From: Ustilago trichophora
Lineage: Eukaryota > Basidiomycota > Ustilaginomycetes > Ustilaginales > Ustilaginaceae
DNA length: 64,000 nucleotides
Assembly (NCBI GenBank): GCA_900323505.1
Contig: OOIN01000003.1
Coordinates: 372,001-436,000 of the forward strand
Direction of reading: 5' to 3'
In this document: piece after piece, positions 53,536 to 62,700 of the stretch
Layout of the letters: each line of letters begins with the position of its first letter
How positions within the stretch are numbered: position 1 is the stretch's first letter
The notes under the pieces: model-generated
Told to the model about the DNA's origin: nothing
The model's database searches: none
What the model saw: the letters and a program-made list of their open reading frames with translations, nothing else
Translations under genes and position numbers: made by a program

Positions 53536-54568
53536 GCTTTCGCTGCTAGCGCAGTCAAATTTGAGTTTTTTTAGAACATGAGAATGGACTACGGTGTGCT
53601 GGGAAGGGGATGTGGGCTAGGTGGATCTACGGACTGAAAGAAGCGGCGGCAAAGCGATGCCGATCTTGGTCTCGAGAGCGGCCGAATGGAGGCCAAATGA
53701 AACAGAGCAGTGGACGAGGCTCGGCTGAGAAGGAGAGAGAGCAGATTTGTGCTATAACATAGCTCTGAGTTGTTAGGCGTGGTTTGTACTGTACGGTTGC
53801 ACCGGTGGGAGTGTAGGACTAGGTTGGCGGTTGTGAGCTTGCAAAGACGAGTGGGCGGGACGAAAGCCTCCAAATGTGTAAAGGGGAGCGGGGCGAGGAG
53901 GATGGTGGAGAAGGAAAGATGGAAGGGTGGGCAACGAGTGAAAGGAATGAGAACGGAAGGAGCTGCAAGGCGACAGAGAATTGGACGAGAGAAATGAAAA
54001 GAGGATCGGCAATGCGTTGGGTTGTTAAGGCGATTGCCGGACGTGTAACAGCACATACACAGTCCGAAGAGCCAAGATGCTGAGTCGGAACTGAGCCCGA
54101 GATAGTGGTTCTCGTGGTTCTCGGACTGATTACAGTGACAAAGCTGTGTGGTGTCCGAGTTGCAGCAAGTGGATGCATGGGCTTTTGGTTTGTGTGGTGT
54201 GTGGTTGGAGCTTTTGGTGCAAATCACAATCACAAATGTGACTGACTGATCTTCGTGGCGCTGATCCAAATATAAGCCCTTAATTTCCCCTTGCCTTCCA
54301 AAAGACCACAAAGTCTAAATTTGAGTCAATCCCGACTCGTGCGACAAGCACTACAGAAACTCGTCACTTTGTGGAGGTTTGCACTGCAGAGCGCTGGACC
54401 CTGCCTGCGTATGGCGCATTCAACACAGACAAACCTTGCAACTCAGCACGCTTTCTTGAACAACCCTGTCACCACTCTCTCTCTTCCTTTGTCACTTGGG
54501 CCTCAAACTTCACATGCTATCTTGTATCGTCGTGAACATTGCACCGACTCTCCTTCCATCAGGCCAAC
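53536..54568. other. Divergent promoter region orphan/hydrolase
   Basis: 1033 bp between divergent starts. It contains TACTGTA at 53787-53793 and GGA/GAA-rich runs. An open frame on the minus strand is Ser/Pro-rich and not credible. Confidence 0.5.
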
Positions 54569-56134
54569 ATGTCACACTTTACGCACACAGACGAGCTCAA
54601 CCCTTGCGCCGCTGATGCATCTCGAGCACCATCATCCACGTCCACCGCCCATGCAGCGCAGCCAGGCTCGTCACGCAACAACGCCATTGTGATGGACCAC
54701 CCTCCACAAGACGCTCCTCCTGCCTACTCTGTCTCTCCACAGCAACGCTTTCCGCAACCTTTGGCCACACCGCCGCCATCTTCATCGTCCACCAACGTAA
54801 ACTCTACCGGCATGGAAGGAAGAGACCAGCTTCTCCTTCTCGTCTTCATTCACGGCTTCAAAGGCTCTTCCGATACAACTTTTGAAGATTTCCCTTCGCG
54901 CCTCACATACAATCTGCAAGAGACCTACCCAGGCCTCCACGTCAAGTCGCTCGTCTACCCAACCTACGACACCCGTGGCAGTCTCGCCGCCGCCGTCGAA
55001 TCCTTTGTCGAATGGCTCATCGAACACACGGTGATGCTCGAATCTAAGCCCGAGATCGATCCGACCACTGGCGACATCGTTCCCAACTCGGGCAAGGGAG
55101 GCGGCATGGGCAGTGTCAAGATCGTACTTGCGGGTCACTCCATGGGTGGGTTGGTCGCCGTCGACGCTGCACTTGCCATTGCTCACAGTAGTGCCGAGCA
55201 GCACGCAACCACTCCCAAAAACAAGCAGTCCCATCTCAAGCTCTGGCCACGTGTAGTTGGTGTATTGGCTTACGATACGCCATACTACGGAGTCCACCCC
55301 GGCGTCTTTAAAAACGGCATCAACAAGTACGCCGGCTACCTGCAGACCGCACAAAGTATCGGCACTTTCCTCGCTCCCATGGGCGTTGGTCTTGCCGCAC
55401 GCTGGAACTCTGAGCGTCAATCCCAAGCCCCTTCCTCCTCTGAATCTTCTTCGAATGGGAATGGGAACAACACCAGAGACGCTGGCATTTCTCGTGGTAA
55501 TGACCCCGCCGCATCAACACGTGCCACTAGCAACTGGCGAACAGCGCTCATGGCCACCGGTGCGGTCGCCCTCGCCTCTGGTGCCGCTGCCTCGGCCGCC
55601 TATTTCAACAAGGACAAGCTCAACGGCGCCTATGGATGGGTTACCGACCATCTTGCCTTTGTTTCCAACCTGTGGGATGACAACGCGTTACGAGCTCGAC
55701 TGGATCGGCTCGTGGACCAACCGCAAATTCTCTTCCATTGCTATTACACGCGGCTACCCTCTTCTTCTCGCGCTGCGAATCCCCAGCATCAAGCGGCGAG
55801 AGATCGAACTTTCATCATCCTCCCCCCACGCACCGCCCGATGCGCAGGCAGCTTCACCGCCATGGACAATCCAAAGGCCACCGACGAGGTGGATGCACAC
55901 ATCAGCATGTTTTCACCAAAGAATAACCCGAGGTACTTTGACCTCGGTCTCAAGACGAGTGGGTTGATCGCCATCTGCTTGGATAACGAGACCAGGTTCG
56001 GAGACCAAGTCAAGGCCCAAGAGCAGAGCGAGGAGAGGGGAAGGAATGGAGGGTTGGAAGAGGAGAAAGGTTTGAGAGATGGTGATGACGAGTTGGAGTG
56101 GTTGAAGAAGCAAGCTAAGAATGAATCATCGTGA
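54569..56134 (+). CDS. Alpha/beta-hydrolase (lipase-like) with a membrane segment
   Basis: A single-exon 521-residue protein starting MSHFTHTDELN. The hydrolase fold is seen from about residue 86: LLLLVFIHGFKGSSDTTFED is the oxyanion-hole region and VLAGHSMGGLVAVDAA holds the nucleophile Ser191 in the GxSxG elbow. The lid region YDTPYYGVHPGVF follows. At about 325-348 a small-residue hydrophobic stretch (ALMATGAVALASGAAASAAY) could be one membrane helix. The conserved-looking C-terminal segment DEVDAHISMFSPKNNPRY probably supplies the catalytic His. It resembles DUF676-like serine esterases that act on lipids at membranes; substrate unknown. The N-terminal 80 residues are Pro/Ser-rich and disordered. 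It converges on CTNNBL1, with 167 bp between stop codons. Confidence 0.85.
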   Translation: MSHFTHTDELNPCAADASRAPSSTSTAHAAQPGSSRNNAIVMDHPPQDAPPAYSVSPQQRFPQPLATPPPSSSSTNVNSTGMEGRDQLLLLVFIHGFKGSSDTTFEDFPSRLTYNLQETYPGLHVKSLVYPTYDTRGSLAAAVESFVEWLIEHTVMLESKPEIDPTTGDIVPNSGKGGGMGSVKIVLAGHSMGGLVAVDAALAIAHSSAEQHATTPKNKQSHLKLWPRVVGVLAYDTPYYGVHPGVFKNGINKYAGYLQTAQSIGTFLAPMGVGLAARWNSERQSQAPSSSESSSNGNGNNTRDAGISRGNDPAASTRATSNWRTALMATGAVALASGAAASAAYFNKDKLNGAYGWVTDHLAFVSNLWDDNALRARLDRLVDQPQILFHCYYTRLPSSSRAANPQHQAARDRTFIILPPRTARCAGSFTAMDNPKATDEVDAHISMFSPKNNPRYFDLGLKTSGLIAICLDNETRFGDQVKAQEQSEERGRNGGLEEEKGLRDGDDELEWLKKQAKNESS

Positions 56135-56156
56135 GGGTATGGGTATGGGTATGGGT
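56135..56156. repeat. (GGGTAT)3 hexanucleotide repeat after the hydrolase stop
   Basis: GGGTAT repeated three times plus GGGT starts right after the stop codon, so it is transcribed as 3' UTR. It is not the telomere unit TTAGGG. Confidence 0.9.
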
Positions 56157-56301
56157 CTCATTGTTTTCGTTTTTGATGTAGAATTGCTGTCACCTTACAG
56201 TATCTTGAAAAGATATACCGCTTTTGAAAGCATCTCTGACTATGTTTGTCTGCAGGACAGTGTGTTGAGCATTTCGTTTGGTTTTGACTTGGGAGATTGT
56301 T

Positions 56302-58272
56302 TTACAGAGCCTCGAGGTAGGTTATGAGGGCAGAAAGGATGTCTTTAGTTTTTAATTCATTCTGCTCATCCTTTCCCTGTCCCGTTGTTGAGATTTGATC
56401 CCCAATATTGTCCCTATACTCCTTCAATGTTGCTGCTACATGGTTGAAATCCAAACCTTTTCGTTTCAAAACCACTTTCACGTGGTCTTTCGCCGCATCA
56501 TCTTCCATCACTATCCACGCCAACACCGTATCTAACAACTGCAAGCTGAACAATCCCTTTTCCAACTTTGACAAGTACAACTCATCTTCATCTTCCTCTT
56601 CCTCTCCCTCTTTCTCCGCGGCTGAAGCGGGAAGTGCGGACTCGAGTCGTGTAATCAGCGTATCACGTAGATCCAACAAATGGTCCAATCTCGCATAATC
56701 ATCCGCGACAAACTTGGAAAGCACCCGGATGCGCTCCACCGACTCCGAGGCTAGGTGGGTAAGCAGTGACGAGAATACCCCCAAAACGTGCTCTGCATCT
56801 TGCAGAGTCACGAGTTGCTTTGCTTTCTTCCTGGAGCTTGAGGTGTTGTTGCAATCCATAAAAACACCAAATAGCCCAGAGAGACCATTCGACTCTACGA
56901 GATGTCGACATACCGCTCCACCATCAGGACCGGATGTGGCATGGTCGAGAACTTTTACCGCTCGCAACCGCGCAAAGGACCGCTTTTCTTTCATGAGCAG
57001 AATCATCAGTTCCACTCCTTCTCCAGAGAGGAAGAGGTGCTTGTTGTGGGTGGCGGTGAGGGAAAGGCAGAGACTGAGAAAGATGTTTTCCACGTATTCA
57101 GCTTCTTCAGCTCCAGAGGGTGGGGTTCGACGATAACGCGAGATTATGGTGAGGAGGATGTCGATTCCGTTTTCTTCCTCGTGAGTGGTAGTGCCAAAGA
57201 TGGTGCGGTTGGAGGTGGAGTTCTGGAGCAGGATGGCCAGTAGCTCAGCTGCGTAGCTTGTATTCTGATCCACATCGGTGCGTTTGGTTGAGAGTCGGTT
57301 GAGGGTCCATTTTAGAAATGTCGTTTTGGATACCAGAAGCTCGGACAGATTCGGTCGGGAAGAGACGAGATTCTCTATCGCCCCCAGAGTGTGGTAGATC
57401 GCTTGAGCGTCACCTTCCGCCTCAACAGCCTTCTTTGCCGCTTCGTCCTCTGGCACATTGGCATCGAGAACATCGTTGAATCTCCCGAGATTCGACACGA
57501 GCAATTCCAACACGCTTTGCTGCAACAAGGATTCCACCAATTCATCCATCGCTTGTCCCGCTCTTGCCCTGGCGTCATCTTCATCTTGATCCTCGTCCTC
57601 ACCTTCGGGTGCTGCGTCGAGCACATCATCATCCGTCAGCTCCTCAAGCACTTCAATCGCCGCTGCAGCAATATCCGCATTCTCGTGACTCAACAGCCCA
57701 ACCAGACTCCCTACTCCACCGAGCTTGATAAACTCTGGATAAAACACCTCCGGCTGGGTAGTCAGCACGAGCAACGATTTGAGCTCTACGTGCAGGTCCG
57801 CTTCCGAATCGATGAAACGAGCTGGGTTCGAGGCGTACTTGACGCGCATCTCTGAGTTCTTTGTTATGGCACGCTCGAATCGGACAAGCTGCTTGCGGAG
57901 TGCGGCGACATCCGAGGTCGATGAGGATGAAGGATCCGAGCTGTTTGGTGGGAGGGAAGGACCGGAGTCCATAATGTCGAGGATTTGATTTTGTTCGGCG
58001 GTAAGTCCGCCAGAGAAGAATCGACCGTCCTCTTGGTCGTCGTCGCTGAAAAAGTATGTTTCATCCTCGGGAGCGATAGCGTCGCCTTCATCGTCCTCGT
58101 CATCGACACGTGCTGCTTTGGAAGGGCGAGCGGCGGATGGCTCGGAAGGTCCTGCTTCTGAGATGACGGAGGAAGAGGAGGTGGGGTCTTCGGGTGCAGG
58201 AGCTGTCCATTTGCGCTTGTGGACAGCGGCAGAGGGCAGAGAGGGGAGCTTGAAGAGCTTGTCCACGTCCAT
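56302..58272 (-). CDS. Beta-catenin-like protein 1 homologue (CTNNBL1), splicing factor
   Basis: A single-exon 656-residue armadillo-type protein; human CTNNBL1 has 563 residues. It belongs to the Prp19/CDC5L spliceosome complex in the nucleus. The start MDVDKLFKLPSLPSAA is chosen because the open extension to 58479 is unlike the family, and a TTTGCAG just upstream could be the acceptor of a 5'-UTR intron. Family blocks include AIYHTLGAIENLVSSRPNL, SYAAELLAILLQNSTSNR, EEAEYVENIFLSLCLSL and ARLRAVKVLDHATSGPDG. Near the N-terminus is a basic/acidic disordered segment with KRKW, a possible nuclear signal. An acidic loop (EKEGEEEEDEDE, about 575-590) is added near the C-terminus. It shares a 294-bp divergent promoter with an RNA-binding protein gene. 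Confidence 0.95.
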   Translation of the reverse strand: MDVDKLFKLPSLPSAAVHKRKWTAPAPEDPTSSSSVISEAGPSEPSAARPSKAARVDDEDDEGDAIAPEDETYFFSDDDQEDGRFFSGGLTAEQNQILDIMDSGPSLPPNSSDPSSSSTSDVAALRKQLVRFERAITKNSEMRVKYASNPARFIDSEADLHVELKSLLVLTTQPEVFYPEFIKLGGVGSLVGLLSHENADIAAAAIEVLEELTDDDVLDAAPEGEDEDQDEDDARARAGQAMDELVESLLQQSVLELLVSNLGRFNDVLDANVPEDEAAKKAVEAEGDAQAIYHTLGAIENLVSSRPNLSELLVSKTTFLKWTLNRLSTKRTDVDQNTSYAAELLAILLQNSTSNRTIFGTTTHEEENGIDILLTIISRYRRTPPSGAEEAEYVENIFLSLCLSLTATHNKHLFLSGEGVELMILLMKEKRSFARLRAVKVLDHATSGPDGGAVCRHLVESNGLSGLFGVFMDCNNTSSSRKKAKQLVTLQDAEHVLGVFSSLLTHLASESVERIRVLSKFVADDYARLDHLLDLRDTLITRLESALPASAAEKEGEEEEDEDELYLSKLEKGLFSLQLLDTVLAWIVMEDDAAKDHVKVVLKRKGLDFNHVAATLKEYRDNIGDQISTTGQGKDEQNELKTKDILSALITYLEAL

Positions 58273-58566
58273 CCTTGCTCCGCTGCGCCTGCAAAGGGAA
58301 AGATGTCTTAGAGTCGTTGGTCGTGAGTGAGGATGTAAGAGTGAGAGTTGTATGTTTGGCGTCGATGCATGAGCAAAGAAGCACATCCCTCGTGTCTCTT
58401 TTTGGAAACAACTCGAAAAAGTGGAGCTGAGCACATTTCCGACATCCGACCTCGATTCACTCTCTCTTTCTTTCACCATTCCTCTCCTTCTACTTCATTC
58501 CACCATCCGCACCTCTGCTCCATCTTTGACGCTGATCCCAAATCAATCGTTGTCGAGGCTGTCATC
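58273..58566. promoter_or_regulatory. Bidirectional promoter of CTNNBL1 and RBM42-like genes
   Basis: Only 294 bp separate the two divergent start codons, so both core promoters and leaders lie here. The right half (about 58450-58550) is pyrimidine-rich on the plus strand. No TATA box is obvious. Confidence 0.6.
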
Positions 58567-59418
58567 ATGAGCAGCTACTCTGCCAATGCGTCCTCCTCAA
58601 CAGGGGCAGCGTCTACATCCGACGACCCCTACGCGCCATTCTACTATTGGGATGCCAGTGCCAACAACTGGGCTTTTGACTACAACTCGTACTACGCCAC
58701 ATACGGCTACCCAGCCGACTACTATGCGGCATCTGGTGGCGAAAACGCGTCTTCAGCGGCTGGATATGCCGATCCGAGTGCGGCAGCAAATCCGTACTAC
58801 TTTGACAATCAGAATGCCGCTCAGCCTGCCCAGCCTTCGAACGAAGCCTTTTTCGACCCCTTTGCCCCCGCCTCTTCCAACACCACCTCTGCAGCAAAAG
58901 AAGACACCCGATACGACGAGCAAGGACGAATCATCCCAGGCAAATTACGCAAAGGCGAAACCCGACCCACCGTCCTCCGTCGAGCCGCTGGCAAAATATG
59001 GGAAGATCAAACGCTCCTCGAATGGGATCCCTCTCACAAACGTCTCTTCGTAGGAGACCTCGGCAACGACGTCTCTGACGAAACCCTCAGCGCAGCATTT
59101 GACAAATATCCATCATTCTCAAAGGCCAGAGTGGTTCGAAAAAAGGATGGGAAGGGAAAAGGATATGGCTTTGTAGCATTCGCAGATCCAGAAGACTTTT
59201 TGAAGGCGTGGAAGGAAGTTGATGGCAAGTATATCGGTAGTAGGCCGTGCAGGTTGAAGAAGGCTGCGGATGTGGTCAATCCGGTAGAGATTGGCGCGAG
59301 AAAGGATAGATTGTTGGCGATCAGTGCAAAGGAGGATAGGAAGAGTTACAAACAGAAGATGGGTGGAGCTGTAGGCAAGAGTCTAAGAAGGGTTGGTGGC
59401 AGTTCGTACGGCAAGTGA
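58567..59418 (+). CDS. RBM42-like RRM protein
   Basis: A single-exon 283-residue protein starting MSSYSANASSS. The N-terminal half is Tyr/Ala/Ser/Asn-rich and disordered (WDASANNWAFDYNSYYATYG). One RRM at about 157-235 opens KRLFVGDLGNDVSDETLSAA and carries the RNP1-like GKGKGYGFVAF. The segment before it (TVLRRAAGKIWEDQTLLEW) and the tail (basic, KSYKQKMGG...) match RBM42, a protein of the U4/U6.U5 tri-snRNP, so a role in splicing is likely. It is divergent from CTNNBL1, another splicing factor, suggesting shared expression. Confidence 0.9.
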   Translation: MSSYSANASSSTGAASTSDDPYAPFYYWDASANNWAFDYNSYYATYGYPADYYAASGGENASSAAGYADPSAAANPYYFDNQNAAQPAQPSNEAFFDPFAPASSNTTSAAKEDTRYDEQGRIIPGKLRKGETRPTVLRRAAGKIWEDQTLLEWDPSHKRLFVGDLGNDVSDETLSAAFDKYPSFSKARVVRKKDGKGKGYGFVAFADPEDFLKAWKEVDGKYIGSRPCRLKKAADVVNPVEIGARKDRLLAISAKEDRKSYKQKMGGAVGKSLRRVGGSSYGK

Positions 59419-59709
59419 GGCGAATACTACCTTTTGTACAGTATACTACACGTCCTGGCAGCATCGGTGCCAACACCGGAAATTGCAAATCTATGCAAGC
59501 AAATGTGCTTCACATCACGGCCAGATTCAACCCAAATAGGACGGAAACAGTCAGACGGCACGATGAAAGTTCCAAATGAGTGTTCGTGGATTAACGAGTC
59601 CTACAGTACAACAACGACGACAGGTCTACGATGGAGCAATACCAACACAGGAGAGCGTGTGTGTGTGTGTGTGTGTGCGTGTGTGTGGAAAGAACCAACA
59701 ACTATGCTT
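59419..59709. other. Intergenic between convergent RBM42-like and MDR genes
   Basis: 291 bp with two TACAGTA words (59437-59443, 59602-59608) and a GT-dinucleotide tract at about 59657-59687. Confidence 0.6.
59657..59687. repeat. (GT)n tract
   Basis: About fifteen GT dinucleotides with one interrupting C, 23 bp from the stop codon of the MDR gene. Confidence 0.85.
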
Positions 59710-62700
59710 TCAGGAAACTCGGACGACAATCGCACCAGGTTCGTCGTTGACGTTCCTCGTCGTGGGATCGAAGGCCCTAGGAGCGTCTGCGAATGGCAGG
59801 ATGCTCCTTAGCCTTGGGCAGATATCACCAGCCTCGGCGGCCCTCTTGACCGCCTCCAGCGCTTCTTTACAATCCTCACCAGTATCGACACCGACCCATT
59901 CGTAGCCGATGTTTTTCTTGTCCTTCTTGAAGAATGCTCTGCGGAGACTGCGGAAGTGCGACTTGAGGTTCGGGTTGGCCGTACCATGTTCGTCGCCAAA
60001 GCAGGTACAGTATTGACCGTCAAAGGCGAGGATCCTTCGCGAGGCATCGTAGATCTTTCTACCACCCACCGTGTCCACGATGAGATCAAACGAGGACTCG
60101 TGAAGCGAGTTGATCGCCCACAACGGTTCCCCAATCACCACCTCATGCGCTCCGTTCGCCTGGCAAACAGCCACACCGTCCGAAACACTAGGTGGACATT
60201 GAGCAACAATAACCAACCCCAATCCAACACTTTCCTGCATCGTCAACAGTCCCACGCCATCGTGTGCGTTGAGGATCAGCACTCGTACTCCCCTCTGCAG
60301 TTGACGACAGTGGTTTTGCACCAATTGATGGGCCATCACTCCCGCAGAGGGCAGCGCGGCAATCTGCTCCGTCGTCAGACAGTCACTGGGTGCATGGCAG
60401 ATACGAGTGTGGTCCACGACCATAAACTCAGCCAAGGCGCCCGATTTACGGCTGTCTTGCAGACCAAAGACAACGTCACCCTTGCGCATCTTCTTGACCT
60501 CGTATCCACACTCGACGATGCGTCCGCAGAAGCTGCGACCGGGAACAAAGCCAAATGCGTTGTCGCCGCGAACTTTCTCCCGCAAAAGCAGCTTGTCCGT
60601 CTCGTCGATTGCTACGGCAATGACTTGGACTAGGACTTGGTGCGAGCCGATCTTGCGTGGGGGTGGGGTGTGGGCCGTGATCGAAAGCGTAGTGAGCGAT
60701 AGTTCGTCTTGGAGATGTTCCGGCAGGTCGGATGAGGCTCGACGGTCGCCATTGAGATCGACCGACTTTTTGCGCTTGACGACCGACTTGTTCTTGCCGG
60801 CAAAGGCGCCACTGGTGACAGCGACCGTTTGCATGGTGGTGCGGTTGTTGAGAAGGTCGTCGACGTTGGTACTGAATCGCTTGGGGTCTTTGTTGGGTCG
60901 GTAGCTGGTGGGTACTGTAGGCATCGAGGTGGGGATCGTGCTCGACAGGCTGATTGCTGATTGAGAAGCGGAGGGCGAGGAGCTGCTGACCGACTCTGCG
61001 CGACCTACGACCGAGGGTGGACTGAGAGATTCTGCCATCGACTCGGTGACCGCAGGCAGCTCATCGACTGACATGCGAGACCGAGCGATAGGCGGGTGCA
61101 AATACTGGTTGGTCGAAGCACCAAGAGGAGCATTGCGCACCACAGCAGGCGAACTGACAGCGCTGATCACCGAGCTACCGCGAGAGACAGTCGATGCGGG
61201 CAGAGGAGGGTAGGGCTGCGGCGAAACCGGACGCGAAGGGTAGGGCGACAGACCAGCGACCTCCTCCGTCTCTGGCACCTGGCTCTCCCACTCGTTGATG
61301 GCCGACATAAGCGAGTGGCGGTTGCCCGTTTGGGCCAATGTGGGGACAGCTGGGCTGGGCGACAAGGACCGCATCTTCTTGGCGTAGGGCGAAAGCTCAT
61401 GGTGGTTGACGTACGAGTACTCGGGACGTGGGCTGCTGCGGTACGAGTTTGAGTGGACGCTCGATGATACGTGAGAGGCCACCGATCGGCCCGACTGGCT
61501 AGGCACTGCGCTGGGAGCAGGTGAGGCCGAGCGGCTGTCCCAACCTTGCTCTGACGAAGCAACGCTGTAGGCGTACAGACGGGAGGAAGAGCTCGAGACC
61601 GATCCGGCTCCCTGGTAGCCGACTGGGATCTGGGGCACGGGAGGCGCATCGGCCATGATTCTGGTCATTGAGGCCGACTGTGGGAAAGGAGCCGACGAGG
61701 CGCTTGAACGCCTCGATTTGGGACTAGGCGAGGGAGTGGCGCGCACTGGACGAGGTGGCGATTCCAACACCGAGCCTGGAGCAAGCGCAACAATCTGACC
61801 GACAACGGTCGCGACAGGCATTGCTGGGGCAGCTGCGATAGGCACAGAAGCGGATGCGGGCGTAGGCGCAGGTGCCGCCTGAGCCTTCTTGTCTTGACCG
61901 TGGCTGCTCATGCGGCGCAACTGCGAAGAGTCGATCGTCGTCGCAACAAGACCGGGCGGCAGGCTGAGACCTTTACCCTTGTACTCCTGCCAGATGCCCT
62001 TTTTGGTGGGAGCCATCGACTTGGAGCGTGAGAGGCTGTCGCTAGAGGCATTGGGCTTGGAGTCCGCTCGCACTGCCGTACGCTGGCTCGACGACCTAGA
62101 CATGAGAGGCGGGCGCTGCGGTGTCACATAGTCTTCGTGCTCGGCGATGGTGGGCGTACCTGGAACTTGCGAGCCGGTGTAAGAGTTACGCGACTCAAAT
62201 GCAGGCGGAGTAGGGGGGATGAGGTTGATTCCAACCCCGGGCACGGCTTGTGGCTTGCCGATCGGTGTGCGGTCTTCCTGAGCAACGGACATGACGTCCT
62301 CGACGGCTGGCGGTGGTGGCAACGGCAGCTTCTTCTCGGAGAGGCTCAAAGCGGATGGGATGGCGGGTGGCAGCTCCGAAGTGGTGACCTCGGTCACAAC
62401 TGCTTTCTCGGCGTCCAGCTGCTTGACTCCGGCTGCAGCTTCATTTTCGGGAGATGTGAGAGCGGTGCTGACAAGACTTGCCTCAGATGAGGTGGGAACG
62501 CTGGCAGCTTCCTCGACGACGTCCTCTCGTGCAGAGGCCGAAAGTGAGGTGCTTGGAGCGGGAACCTGGACACTGCTCTCAGCCTGACCCTCGCTGACGT
62601 GAGCGGGAGCTTCCTCGGTGATCGGAGCGGTTTCGGCGGCCGGAGCAGCTTCAGCAACAGCAGGCAGCTCAGTGGGTTCAGCAACTGGAGCAGCGGCCTG

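Noticed and set aside
56135..56156. GGGTAT array as an interstitial telomere
   Set aside because: The unit differs from the expected TTAGGG.
58273..58479. Upstream extension of CTNNBL1
   Set aside because: It overlaps the divergent promoter, is unlike the family and contains a likely 5'-UTR splice acceptor.
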